Below are positions 45,486 to 57,413 of a stretch of DNA of 64,000 bases, piece by piece. The position numbers were made by a program, and so were the translations under genes. The notes beneath the pieces are model-generated. The model ran no database searches and was not told the origin of the DNA. It worked only from the letters and a program-made list of their open reading frames with translations. The first letter of the stretch is position 1. The number at the start of each line of letters is the position of its first letter. The DNA is from Apiospora phragmitis (lineage: Eukaryota; Ascomycota; Sordariomycetes; Amphisphaeriales; Apiosporaceae), in NCBI GenBank assembly GCA_038363925.1, contig JAQQWL010000011.1:7068001-7132000 (forward strand), read 5' to 3'.

Positions 45486-45917
45486 TCACTTCCGCTTGAG
45501 GTGAATAGTGTCGTAATCTTTACTATCTTCGCGTGCCTCATCCAACAGCTTGTCTATCTTGCGGTCCTTGAGGGCGACCTATGGAACATACATGGTTAGA
45601 CGGTAATGCCACGCGCTGAGTCTCGCGAATACCCACCTGTAAGCATTTCTGGTACTCCTTGAACATACTGGCGCATTCGTTGTCGTCGGTTTTGCCATTA
45701 CCGCGGAGATATTCTGGTTATGTCAGTCTTCGTATGTGAAATCCGGCGAGGACGTTTATGGGGACTGCAAACACACTTTCGCTATACCATTTCAAGAAAC
45801 AAGTATCATATCGCCTGAGCGAATATCAGTAGGTTGCCTTTCATTGACGGCGATCGAGGCTATGGGAACCACCTACTCTTTCACCTCGTTGCACTCGGGA
45901 GCGAGGGAGGCTGACAT
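45486..45917 (-). CDS. MDM35: Mitochondrial distribution and morphology protein 35
   Basis: Mdm35 is a twin CX9C protein of the intermembrane space that partners Ups1/Ups2 lipid-transfer proteins and moves phosphatidic acid and phosphatidylserine between mitochondrial membranes. I assembled it from four short exons: 45877-45917, 45777-45814, 45637-45713 and 45486-45578, with GT-AG introns of 62, 63 and 58 nt. The coding length is 249 nt, giving 82 aa. The start reads MSASLAPECNEVKERYDTC, the first C-x9-C pair (C9, C19). FLKWYSEKYLRG follows, then the second pair in CASMFKEYQKC (C40, C50), then LKDRKIDKLLDEARED, as expected in the family. No exon exceeds 93 nt, so simple open-frame scans miss the gene. 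It is divergent from RRP6. Confidence 0.9.
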
Positions 45918-46411
45918 GGTTACAGTAGTAGGGCAAGTTTAGTTTTCTTCTGGTACCTATCACTCTTCCAGCTTGGCCTTGGTGTGTTGCTTTTTTTTCG
46001 ACTGAGCCCGAATCTAGACAACCTCGGGATCTATCGTGTATGTGTGGTCTGTATCAGATATTGCGGCTGTTTGATGTCAGTGGTTGATCGACAGGCATAT
46101 TCAATACATCAATTGCCTGGGCTTGATGCTTTATCCTTATCCAGCTGGATCAAATTAGTAGCTAGCTCCGGAATACCTCATAGCGATCAAAAGTGGCGCC
46201 AACATCCCTGTGCTTTCAACTTGCAGGCCCGTGGCCCCCAGCAGCCCAGCTAACCCAAAGCCCCACGTCCCTTGGCAATCGGCGTTTAACCTCCCGACAT
46301 TTCTGAAATTTTGTTTAACCCATGCGTTTACCAGTTGAGCAGCAGCCGCGCTGAAGTCGCATTCCTCGAGACATCTCAGGACGACTGTTTTCCCCCAAGA
46401 CCGCCATCATC
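45918..46411. promoter_or_regulatory. Divergent promoter MDM35 / RRP6
   Basis: About 490 bp between the divergent start codons of MDM35 and RRP6. No gene is seen. Confidence 0.5.
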
Positions 46412-49114
46412 ATGGGGTCATCCAGCGACTTCACGTCTATGCAAGCGCAGATACAATCTGCGCTCGTAGCAACGACACGCACAGTAAATCAACTTGCCGC
46501 AGAAGACGTCAACTTCCATCGCAGCAACAACCCCACGGTCGACGAGCAACTGGACGAGACAAGCGAACGATTGTTGACGCTCTCCAGCGAACTTCTCAAA
46601 TCGGCCACCAAATCCACAGACCTCAAAGCCCCCGAACTGAAAGATGCCGACGATGTCGAGGTTCACTGGTCGCGCATTGTCGATGTCATCGATACCTTGC
46701 TGGAGAAAGCCGACACATGCCTTGACGAGTACACGGGCTTGGTGAAGAGGAAGGCTGCACCGACAGAGGAGGCGGTATGATCAGCCATTGGACTCGATCG
46801 CGTGCTTACAAGCTGACCAATGAGTTAGGGAACCCAAGCCAAGAAGTCGAAGACCTTCACTGCCCTCGATGCTTCGATGCGCCGCGCCAACATCCTCAAG
46901 CCTCAGAATGCTTTTGAGATGAAGCCCGACAACATCAGTACATCTCCTTGGAAGCCCATTCTTACAATGAAACCACATGCTACGATGCCTTGGCCCAGAG
47001 CTTAAATACATTCAGCAACGAAGCGGATTCTACACAGTACGACTACAGCCTTTTCTTGTCTCATGCTTTTGAATTTCCACTTTGCGCTCCCGCTCCCCAC
47101 ACAAGTGTTAAAGACCTGGAACGCCGAGTCAAGAGACACAAAGCCAACAGGCGCCGCGTTTGGCGCGATATGACTACAGTATGGGACACTAACAGCGTAT
47201 GCAGATACAAACACCCTTACGAAACTGAGATTCTCGAACTCAAGTATCCTGACTCCATGTACGCAATCAAGGAGCCGATCAAATACCAACCTGTTGAATC
47301 CACCACTGCCACATTTGTCGACACGTTTGAAGGGGTGCTTGAGATGTTGGCAGAGCTCAAACAGGCAGACGTGATTGCTATTGACACTGAACACCATGAC
47401 TACCGGACATACTATGGACTGCTTTCGCTTATGCAAATTAGCACACGTGAAAAAGACTGGATAGTTGACACCCTGCAGCCTTGGCGTCATAGTAGAGATT
47501 CTAAACGAGGTTTTCGCAAGACCCCAAGATCGTCAAAGTAAGTCGGCTACGCGACTGTTAACGGTTCATGCTAACTGACAACATCAGGTTCTGCATGGTG
47601 CATATATGGATATCCTATGGCTTCAGAGAGATTTGGGTCTTTACGTTGTTGGTCTCTTTGACACTTTCCATGCCGCCGAATCCCTTCAATATACATCTAA
47701 AAGCCTCGCATATTTATTGAAGCGCTTCGTTGATTTTGACGCGGACAAGAAATACCAGTTGGCTGACTGGCGGATACGGTATGGTATCCTTCCTTTGTTT
47801 CAGCATCGCATACTGACTTAATAGACCGATACCTGAGGAGATGTTCTACTACGCGCGCTCAGATACCCATTTCCTACTTTACATTTTTGATCTGATAAGA
47901 AACGAGCTCCTTGCGCGGTCGAACCGCAGCAACCGGGACGAAGATTACATGACGCATGTCTGGAAAAATCAAAAGAGACGTCCCTGCGCAGGCACGAGCG
48001 GATTGCCTACGATACCACAGCCGGCCAGGGGCCGAATGGATGGTACAACATGCTGATCAAATCATCCGGGAATCTGACCCGTGAGCAGTTTGCAGTATTT
48101 CGTGCCGTGCACAAATGGCGCGATGATGTCGCACGGCGTGAAGACGAGAGCCCCATGTTCATTTTCAGCAACTCGGCGGTCTTCGATATCGCAAGGCGCC
48201 TACCTCCGGATCCCAAGGCCTTGTTCAGCATCCTCGGCTTCCCTTCGTCTCACTCATCACACGTTGCAAAGACATCAGTGACCGAACTTTCTAAGGTCGT
48301 GTCCAAAGCAAAGGCGGACGGTGAGAATGGTCCGACCCTGTCAGATTTCTTCCGCGGCAGTACGCTTGGGATCGGCGAGGTGGCAAAACAGGTCTTTCCG
48401 AACTTGCGTACTACTAGTCCTGGTGTCCTTGAAACCAAAGACCTTGTTGCTGAGCAGTCGAAGCTCTGGGGCGAAGTCCCGGTCGGCAGCCGCTGGGAGA
48501 ACACCTCGGGGGCAAATGCTGCTGCCAATGGCCTACGATTTGCTCTGCCATGGGCAGCGTTCATGGAGAATGCTTCAGTAGGGGAAACCTCTGGGGAAAG
48601 TCTTACGGTGCGGTCTCGAACAGAGCCGGCGCCGGCACAGCCAAGTGCGGATGCTGTGGAAGACACGGAATTCACGCTCAAGGCCGGCAAGAAGCGCAAA
48701 GCTCCCGAGCCGGAGAGAGAAGATGAAGAAGAGCAAAACGGAATCGCAACTGGGACTTCCAATCCAACAACGCCTGGAATGGATGGTGATGAGATTGCTT
48801 TGGACGATTCAGATCGTGAGCTCGAACAGCAGAAAGCAGAAAGGAAGGCCCGGAAGGCCCAGAAGAAGGCAGAAAAGGCCGCAAAGAAAGCTGCCCAAGC
48901 CGCCGCCGAAAAGGACGAAGAAGCCGATGAGGAAGTGCCTTTTGATTACAGCACGGCCAAGTCGGTTCTTAAGACCCAACGTAATGGAGACGCCAAGGGT
49001 GGGAAGGGCAAGGTGTTCAATCCGTACAAGTCCCTCCATGCGGAGGGCCCCAAGCCTGCGCGAAGGATGCACGGCGAAAAGCCCGGAAAGAGCGCAACCT
49101 TCAAGAAAGTATAG
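46412..49114 (+). CDS. RRP6: Exosome-associated 3'-5' exoribonuclease Rrp6
   Basis: The nuclear-exosome RNase D-type exonuclease, acting in rRNA, snoRNA and surveillance decay. Exons: 46412-46774, 46829-47036, 47205-47537, 47588-47778, 47825-49114. An N-terminal PMC2NT domain (Rrp47-binding) comes first. The DEDDy catalytic site is seen in [31 protein letters not shown] and [17 protein letters not shown]. The HRDC domain follows ([18 protein letters not shown]). The tail is Lys/Glu-rich with YSTAKSVLK and ends KSATFKKV. Four small shifts break the frame: near 46989 (one base missing in CCTTGG), near 47491, near 47517 (one extra A) and near 47957 (one base missing before TGGAAAAATC). Intron 2 (168 nt, 3n, no stop) can be missed. 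Family conservation argues for assembly indels. Confidence 0.87.
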
Positions 49115-49770
49115 GTTTCTCTTTCATCGATATCAAGAACAAAAGACATCAGCATGGGCAGGCGTTAGTGGTGTTCTATCTATGCCTCTTTGGATTGGCG
49201 GCGATACGAGCCGTCTAATAGGCGGCATGCGTCGCCCTCTGACATGCAGCGGCAGATTAATACAATAGCTTTGCTCCGTCACAACAACGAGCAGTAGGCT
49301 TAGCTTCCGTAGATACTATCGAGATTGAGCAATTATGCCACTGTGGCTGCCCACGTATGTATGATTTTTTATATGACTCTCAGCTAGCTACACCTAGTCC
49401 CCCTACTTTTGGAATCTCTACGAGGACTAGTGTGATCGTCAGTTTCTGGTATCCCTGCATCAGAACCACATAAACAGACGTCTTACCGGTACTGATTGGC
49501 TCGTCTAGAAACGCCGCAAAGAATATCAAAATCTCCACTTCTGACCAGTTCGTCAAGCCTCTTCTTGTCTTACAGTAGGTTACTAGCAAGCCAAGCACTG
49601 TCACTCACTCAGGTACCCGCACCCAAAAAGAAACAGAGCAAGCAACTCTATTGGTCAGCCGCCCACATCACAACCCCCTATATATCCTAGAAAGGAAGGG
49701 CTTCTATAAAATTGATATCCATACCTATATGTGCACGCCATGAAGGGAGCAGGAGAGCGACGCCGACGAC
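49115..49770. other. Intergenic, upstream of the HET gene
   Basis: RRP6 3' flank and presumed HET promoter. No gene is seen. Confidence 0.4.
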
Positions 49771-50660
49771 ATGTGGCTCATCAACATCGAGACCCTTGAG
49801 CTGGAGCACGTCCTGGACCACGAGACGATGGCGTACGCCATCCTGTCGCACACCTGGGAGGACGGCGAGGTCACGTTCCAGGACTTCCGCGACCGCCGCG
49901 ACGACGTCGCGCGCGCCAAGAAGGGATGGCGCAAGATCGAGCGCCTCTGCGCGCTGGCCGGGGGGGACCCGCCGCCTGAGGTACGCCTGGGTCGACACCT
50001 GCTGCATCGACAAGACCAGCAGCGCCGAGCTGTCCGAGGCCATCAACTCCATGTACCGCTGGTACGCCGACTCGGCCGTCTGCTACGCTTATCTAGGGGA
50101 TCTGGCCCGCGGGGCCACCACGGCAACGGCGGCAATGGGGCTCAGGAGGATGGGCCCAATGCTGATGGCGATGGTGGGTCGGTAGTAGTAGTGGACAAAG
50201 AGGGCGATGGCGCGAAGAATGATGTCGTGCCGGGCCTCGTCGCCGACATCTTCCAGTGCCGATGGTGGTCGCGCGGCTGGACGCTGCAGGAGCTGATCGC
50301 TCCGGGCAGGTTGATCTTCCTTGATCACGACTTCAACTACCGCGGCACGAAACTGACCCTGCACTCCAGGATCGCCGAGGCAACGGGCATCGAGAAGAAG
50401 ATCCTCTTGCACCGCAAACCGCTCTCCTCCGTCCACGTGGCCCGCCGCATGTCCTGGGCGGCTACGAGACAAACCACGCGGACCGAAGATGCGGCCTACA
50501 GTCTGATGGGGATATTCGACATCAACACGCCGCTTCTATACGGGGAAGAGAGCAAAGCGTTCCTCCGGCTGCAGGAAGAAATCTGCCGCCGGTCCAACGG
50601 CGACCTCACGCTCTTCGCATGGGCGGCCGACGGGCCCCCCATTGCCGTCGCTGGGGAGGA

Positions 50661-50706
50661 CGGGGACAGGGACGGGGACAGGGACGGGGACAGGGACGGG
50701 GACGGG
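50661..50706. repeat. 12-bp tandem (GGGGACAGGGAC), about 4 units
   Basis: A near-perfect minisatellite inside the HET gene, coding for a charged G-D-R-D repeat in the main frame. Confidence 0.9.
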
Positions 50707-51115
50707 AGGGGACCCGAGTTCCGCGGCATCCTCGGCGCCAAGACGCTGGGCAAGCAGCCGGGCGAGCTGCACCGGGGCGAGCTGAGCGTGACCAACAAGG
50801 GCATCCGCATCGACGGGATGGAGCTGCTGCACGCGCCCGCCCCGGGCCTCTTCCTGCGCCTCGGCCGCCTGCAGCCCGACGCCCAGCCCGGCAAGGGCAA
50901 CATGTACGTACAGCTGGCCAAGACCATGGACGGCTACGTGCGCGCCCGCGCGGACCGCGTCTTCTACGGCCTCGCGTCGAGCCAGGAGACGACGCACTGG
51001 CTGTCGCCCGAGAACGTCTACGTCGCGTCGGACCTCTCGCCGAGCGACCAGCAGAAGGTCGCTAAACAGCGCAAGCACGTGGTGCGGTTCACCGCTGCCG
51101 CCGCGCCTGCAGCAG

Positions 51116-51116
51116 C

Positions 51117-51153
<37 letters not shown>
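51116..51153. repeat. (CAA)n trinucleotide repeat, about 12 units
   Basis: An uninterrupted ACA/CAA run inside the HET gene that reads as poly-Thr in the main frame. The coding frame after it differs from the one before. Confidence 0.92.
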
Positions 51154-51443
51154 GAGGGCCAGACCGCCCTTTCCCTTTCCCTGTCGTCCGCCTCGGTCAG
51201 ACCACGTACCCGCGGCACTTCTGAGACCAGCACGCGAGCGCGACGCTGCTGGACTTCGCGGCGCAGCAGGAGGGCCTCGTCGAGTTCGTCGCGACGCTCT
51301 CGGACGGCCGCACGACGGGCCGCCTGGTGCTGGCCTGGTCGTCGTACATGGCGGCCGTCGAGGGCCGGCGCAACCGGCGGCAGAACGCGCTCAAGTACGC
51401 GCTGCTCGACGCGCGCTGCTGCCCGCCCGGCTCTGCCGGATAG

Positions 51444-51764
51444 GTGGCGCATGTGGACGGTGGGGGTGTCATGTGGTAGTGGTGATGGTGACCAGGGGGC
51501 GGTGGATGACGGAAGTCGGAGGATACAACAGGATATCGAACCCCCGTTGGTTCAAGCTGCAACATGGAACCCCTAGGTAGGAGAAATGGCTGGATCGTCG
51601 AATAAATACTGAGCCGTACACTGGAAGAAATATCCGCCAGCACCTTGAACGTACACTTGGTATGTAATTTTATATTGGCTAACGAGACCGTAGAGTAAAC
51701 AGAAGAATTGCCATAGGTAGGTACTTAAGGACACCGATGACTCCGTACTCTCCATTCCCTTGAA
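51444..51764. other. Intergenic between convergent genes
   Basis: About 320 bp of 3' flanks. No gene is seen. Confidence 0.5.
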
Positions 51765-52352
51765 TCACATCAACGCCAAAACCGCTCCTGCTCCGATAGC
51801 CACCGCGCCCGCCATCGTGGCATCCCCCGTCTGCCTCGTAACGGCGACATTGATCAAAGTAACGCACCAGGCCGCCGTCGTCGTGTGGGGTGAGGGCTTC
51901 GCCTCGGCGATCGTGGGCGTGGGAAAGCCGGGGTGTCCGGCACACTGGTCGACGAGGGGCACCGCGTACTCGGAGGCCCAGGAGGCGAGCTGCGCGTCCC
52001 ATATGCACCACTCCTCGCGCAGGCTCGCCGGCACGCTCGTCTCCTTCACCTCGGGCGCCTGGGTGGCCGTGATGGCGTGCGCGTTCTCCCAGCTCCGCAG
52101 GGACGCGACCGTGGGGGTCGGCTTGCTCTCGACTAGCACACGCGACGACATGGCGGAGCACCAGGCATCATGGTCGTTCCATCGAAGGACTTCGAATTTG
52201 CTGTCGAAGTGGGGCGGGTAATGGACGTAGGGGGTGCCGTTGGGGTTCTTGGTAGAACTGTCCGTCGTGGAACACTTCTCGGAACAGCACGACTTGCAGC
52301 CAAGGAATGATTGGAGGCCCAAGAAGCAGAATATATCAAGAGAGCAAAGCAT
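51765..52352 (-). CDS. Secreted, probably GPI-anchored small protein (195 aa)
   Basis: I do not recognise the family. The single exon starts at the ATG at 52352. A hydrophobic N-terminus (MLCSLDIFCFLGLQSFLG) can act as a signal sequence. A Cys cluster follows (KSCCSEKC), then a soluble domain with Trp-containing motifs (FEVLRWNDHDAWCSAM, REEWCIWDAQLASWASEYA). The C-terminus is a short hydrophobic run ending at the stop (AGAVAIGAGAVLALM), preceded by small residues, as in a GPI-attachment signal. Cys residues in the mature region could form disulfides. Together the two ends suggest export to the surface. It sits between the HET locus and the multicopper oxidase, with no functional hint from them. 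Confidence 0.55.
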   Translation of the reverse strand: MLCSLDIFCFLGLQSFLGCKSCCSEKCSTTDSSTKNPNGTPYVHYPPHFDSKFEVLRWNDHDAWCSAMSSRVLVESKPTPTVASLRSWENAHAITATQAPEVKETSVPASLREEWCIWDAQLASWASEYAVPLVDQCAGHPGFPTPTIAEAKPSPHTTTAAWCVTLINVAVTRQTGDATMAGAVAIGAGAVLALM

Positions 52353-52967
52353 TGTAGCGGATTAGATGGAGGAGAAGGTCTGGAAGTCCGAGTCTGGTGT
52401 TGGATTTCTGTCAAATGATGCTGGGAAGCAAGTATAACGATGGTGAGACGATGTTGGCGGTGTATAAAATGCTGAACAAGTGAAGTGAATGATGAAAGAG
52501 AGAAAGGGAGAATCTTCTGTCCAGGCCAAGGCGGAGGAGGGGTTTGTAGTGGCTCGACCGAGAGCAAAGAACGTAGCAGGAAACAGCGATGTATCCAATG
52601 CTTGAGGAAGGCAAGACGGTCTTGCTAATTAATGAAGCCACGGTTGATATCAGTGCCTTCTCGGAGAAGCAGCAGCATCGCACTTAACTGTTGGCTCTCA
52701 AACACTTCTTGGCCTTTCCAGATTCCCCTTAGATTACATGTCATATCATACATGCATAGAGGGTCTCTCGAAAACCCTGTCATATGAATGAATGGCACAC
52801 CATAACACAGTAAATCCATATAAAATTCTAAATACAAGCAAGTACACTGAGCGAACAAGAGTACAAGGCAGAGTATATACTAGCCAAAGCAAGGGTAATA
52901 AGACAAATGTAACATGTGATGAAAATGAAAATGCAATGCGGTTAAAGCAACTTGGCTAACACGTCAA
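52353..52967. other. Intergenic
   Basis: Promoter side of the small secreted protein and 3' flank of the multicopper oxidase. No gene is seen. Confidence 0.45.
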
Positions 52968-54943
52968 TCAAGCATGGCAACTCTGGTCCCGGTACTCCTC
53001 GGGGATAGAAGGCAGAGCCCCTAACCCCTCCTGGATCACCATGCTCATGCCGCCGTGGAGATGGGACTGGATGTGGCAGTGGATCAGCCAGACGCCCGGG
53101 TTGTCGTTGGGCCGCCGCACGACCAGCCAGGTATCCTGCTGCTGGGACGGCAGCGTGGGCCAGGTGTCGCGCAGCGGCGGGTTCACGAGATTGAAATTGC
53201 CAGGGTTCGCGGCGGCAGCCTCGGCGGCCGAGTCCCACGTGAAGGCGCCCTGGCCCTGGCCGATGACGTAGAAGTGTCGGCCGTGGAAGTGGACCGGGTG
53301 CGAGGGCCCGGACCGGGGCTGCAGCATGACAAAGTCGACCCACTTCTGCGACGCCGGCATGGTCACGGTGTAGTCATTTTTCAAGTTGGGCTGGGGGTGG
53401 AGAAGCAAGGGTTGCACATCATCCAGAGACTCGGGACGGGGCGTCGAGTTGAAGGCCCACCGGTCGAGCGCGCCGGCCTGCTTCATCACGACCTTGTAGG
53501 TGGCGTCCACCACCTGAGGGATGACGGCCGGCGGGAACGACTTGCCCTGGGCGGGCGAGAAGACCACGACGCCCGAGGTGGTGTTGACGCCGCGCTCGTT
53601 GATGTAGGCGACCGAAGGCTCCAGTGACTGCTCCTGGGCCTCGACCTGGAAGTCGATGATGGACGACCCGAACAGGATCTGCGGGTCTGAGGTAGCGCTC
53701 ACACGGAGAGTGTACTTCTTGGGCTTCTCGAGCTTTGCGATGACTGTATAGCGCTGACCGGCTGCCAGAGGGATCGATTGGGCGGTCTTGGGCTCGATGT
53801 AGTTGCCGTCGGCAGCAATGATGGTCAGCGGGATCTCGTCCAAGGAAACCTGGGCCTCAATCATGCTGAAGGTGGCAATCAGGTCCAGCATGATCCACTT
53901 ATCCTCCTCACAGTTCTTGCTCTTGACGACCTTGATGACATCCAGCGGAGCATTAGTGGCCTTGCATCCGTTGAAGATCTCTCGCGGAATGACGCTCGGG
54001 TCGGGCTTGGCGTCTCCTGCATTAGCAAGCGTGGCAAGTACATTGGGAGGCAGGCAGCTGTCGTGTAATAATTAGCATATTTGGTCTTTTGATCCGCAGC
54101 TTGTACGATCGGTCGTTCATACCTCTTATCAGTAAGGGTAGAACCGTTAATCCTGCTGAGAAGTTGTTGTTGAGGCCTGGTTACGAGGGGTGCCTGTTGC
54201 GTAGAAGCAAGACAGTCGACTTTGCCTTTGCCATTGACCAAGATCGAGTCAAAGCAGAGAAGATCGATGTGCGATTTCTCGGAGATATCCCAAGCTTGAG
54301 TCGAGGGGACATGTCGCCAGTCTGACAACAGCATAGGAAAGCGATGCTTCTCAGCCGACTTGATGGCTTCGAGTGAAACGGTATCCTTGGTGACTAGGCT
54401 GTAGGGATTCGGCGTGTCTGATTTGGGATGGATGATGATGGGCCCGAATAGGCCATCGTCGAGTTGAAGGTCGGTATGAGAGTGATACCAGTATGAACCG
54501 TGTTGTGTTGCCTTCCATTTGTACAGGAACTCACATCCCGGTTGGATGTGGCTCTGGGTAAGACCTGGGGTTCCGTCGGACCAGGGGGTGCCCATCATCT
54601 CGATGCCTAATGACCATGTGGTCAGCGTCTCAACAACTCTCTTCGGTTAGCTGTAGTAATACTGACCATGATAGTGAATTGTGGTGTTGAAGGGAGATCG
54701 GTTCTTGACATTGATCTCCACGGAATCACCCTCAGTTAGCTCTAGGACAGGTCCCGGAAACTGTCCGTTGACCTTGAAGAGGTCGCGTTCGACTCCATCT
54801 GGGGCACCTTTCTCCCAGGTGACGGTTAGTTCAAATTTCTTGGTTGTAATTAGATCGTTTGGTGAAGGTAGTGTTAGGGCGGAAGCGAGTGACAGGAGGG
54901 CATTAGACCAGAGGAATGCCTTGGTTAGCGAGGGGACGACCAT
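52968..54943 (-). CDS. Secreted multicopper oxidase (laccase/ascorbate oxidase type)
   Basis: A secreted three-cupredoxin-domain oxidase that takes electrons from phenols or similar donors and reduces oxygen to water. Exons: 54667-54943, 54123-54606, 52968-54057, with introns of 60 and 65 nt, give 616 aa. The ATG at 54943 begins a signal peptide (MVVPSLTKAFLWSNALLS, ending near SALT). Copper ligand motifs L1-L4 are all present: IHYHG, YWYHSHTD, HPVHFHGRHFYV, and WLIHCHIQSHLHGGM with the type-1 Cys and the axial Met position. FKVNGQFPGPVLEL and SDWRHVP are typical neighbours. The frame is clean. Melanin or pigment synthesis and lignin-like substrates are possible roles; the sequence does not decide. 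The nearest neighbours do not form an obvious pigment cluster. Confidence 0.9.
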
Positions 54944-57413
54944 TTTTATGGCACAATGATGAGACACACTAAGGAAAAGGATGGGAGTATGGAAAAGAAA
55001 AGAAAAGGTAGCGACGGACGATGAGAAGATGCTGGATGAAGAACAACATCATGATAGACGGCGCTCTGGCAGGATATATATGCATCCCGGCTTCGTCTTC
55101 TGGCAGCTCTGTCAGGGGTCTAGACCGCGCTCTCTTCTGGTTGGCCGATGACAGACAAACCAAACATTGTGATGACAGAAGCTACGGTAGAGTAATTTCG
55201 CACCGGCTCCCGGATCCTGATGGGCTTGTCTCAAACCGCAAACGACAGACGATCTAAAGATCTGTGCTTGCTTCCGTCAGGGACTGACTTCTTCCTCCAC
55301 CTTGTCACCGCAGATGTAGAGCCAAGGGACCTCCTGATTGGCTGTATCTGCAGCCCGAGGTTTGAATTTTCCAGAAGTCGCCAGGAACAAGATGACTAGT
55401 CCCCTAGGACAAGCCCGATTCCTGTGCGCTGCATGGTACTAGAGGCAGTCTAACTTATGCTTTTTTCTTTTCTTTTCCCAGCAAAGACGAGGGGCGGGGG
55501 GGTGGTGTCCGGCAGATTGGGTCAGCCGCCAATCTGGTGCCAAGATGATCGGATGGTGGTTCAGGTTTAGCTTCCAGCCAGAAGGCCAAGACCGAGCACA
55601 GGGGCGGCCTGTCAATTAAACCTAATAATCACCACGACCCAACGACTGGTTGTGTGCTGGTTTGTCGGGTGGGCGGTGTCAGCAACACTGCAAACTGCGT
55701 AACGAATCGAGCGGTAGGTGGACTTTTTGATCTGATGACGGTAACGACTCGTAATGGACGCTGACCTGCACGCAATAACAAAACAAGAAATTCCCGCGTT
55801 GCTTTCCTGCGCGGTGCCTTGGCCCAGGAAGAAGAAAAGGAAGGAAAACAAACACGGGCAGCGTTCGTCGGATGACGGATCCTAGGAAACCCTCGTGTTG
55901 ATGTGCTCGACTAGCGCAGGAGAGAATTACAAGTAGACCGAGTCTTAAAAAGCCATTGTGCGGCTCTCGCGATAGTTTTGGGACTTGACGCTACGACCCA
56001 AAAGCGCCACAGCTCTAATCTCTACAGTACGAGCTCAGCTTGGCGGACCCTGACGCTCAACGTCGTTTTGGGCAAGACACGATGTCTCTGGTTTCGCTGG
56101 GCCCATGAACTGCACGGGTGGGGATGGTATAAAAACCGAGGGAAAAGCAAAGAAGGCTCCTGCAAGGGGGTGCCGATCTCATTTTATCCATTTCTCTCTC
56201 AATTTCTATGAAACTAGCTAGTAAGCGGCTAAATATAGTGGTCATTTGGCCGTTACCGTTGTGTCGTTTCTTCCCATAGGAACTCGGTGCTTGGCGCTGG
56301 AGCAAGTCCTCCTGCTTGATACTCGACGGGAAGGTTCAAACGTTTACACACCTTAATTATCTGATTGCATCTTGGCAGCGCTTGGCTAATCAAGTGCTTA
56401 CCCGGGAGATTCCATGGATCGTGGAGTTTTGTATTAGCATTATGTCTGTGTGCTTCCTTATTCAGGGGTATATACTGCATCCCCCGCCTTGTTTTCTTCG
56501 TCCCAGAACCTTGAACACACGTGCCCTGAAGGAATCACATCGTCGTGAGTACTCCTCATTATTTTAGGTGTACAATGTACTTATAAGAAAGAATAAGGAC
56601 TCCTTTACAGGGGAGTTGACACATATCTCGTAGTTTGAATCGGCTGCCAAGCCTCCTGATATGGACCATTTATTCTTCTATTTCCTATTCTTTCCCGTTT
56701 GTCTCTGATTTCATGTGCAAATCAACACCGGAAAGATTATTTCCGTCCATAGTCATCATCAGCTCAGAACAAATATAGCAATTATGCTTCTTCTCGTTTG
56801 TTATTGTTGGCGGTCTGTTTCAGGGGTGAGCACCCCCAGCTGCTCGCGGCGCTTCAATATCCTTGGTCTGACTAGACAAACTCCTCAGCTAGAATTAGTC
56901 GAGTACGGGTACGATACGATGTGCTTGTCATTGGGGCCAACCTGGGTAAGATAAGCAAGCCGTGATAACCGATGAATATAGCTTTCAAGCCCCTCACCTA
57001 CCCCTGTTATCTACTACGAACCACGAATGTTTCACCATCCGAAAATGTAATGAGAAGAAAAAAAGGTATTAGAATGCACGCATTTGTATCTAGCAAATAT
57101 TACCCCTATTACAACACCAACATGATTGGCCTTAGGGGCTCATGTACGTATAAACTAACATCGGCTAAGTAAGATATGGTAGGTCATCGAATGCCTTTAG
57201 GAGAGGCAGAACAACTACATAGCCCATCTCATCCTGGCCCAAGCCCGTTCCTCTATATCATGACCACAGATGCAGCGTCTCTCTAATATATTCCCGCCAC
57301 TGAAAAAGAAGCAATCATAGGACCGATAGAAAAAACTAGGTAAACCGAAGCCATTCACACCTATACCATCACAAGCTCTTTTCCTCTATTCCACGCCAGC
57401 TCTCGTCCGGAAA
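54944..57413. other. Long intergenic region
   Basis: About 2.5 kb between the multicopper oxidase start and the thioesterase 3' end. Short, unconserved open frames only. The first part is presumably the oxidase promoter. Confidence 0.4.

Larger units (their letters stand above)
49771..51443 (+). pseudogene. HET-domain protein with multiple frame breaks
   Basis: A heterokaryon-incompatibility (HET) domain protein, a family that triggers cell death after non-self fusion. The ATG at 49771 opens MWLINIETLELE, and the three HET signatures appear in order: YAILSHTWEDGEVTFQDF, YAWVDTCCIDKTSSAELSEAI and CRWWSRGWTLQELIAP. The second lies in another frame from the other two. The shift in is near the G7 run at about 49969-49975 and the shift back lies between 50100 and 50190. 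After a GDRD-type tandem (50661-50706) and a Thr-coding CAA repeat (51116-51153) the end (DQHASATLLDFAAQQEGLVEF) is in a third frame, with an in-frame TGA at 51222-51224 just before it. At least four lesions point to a pseudogene, though long homopolymers could mislead. Confidence 0.72.
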
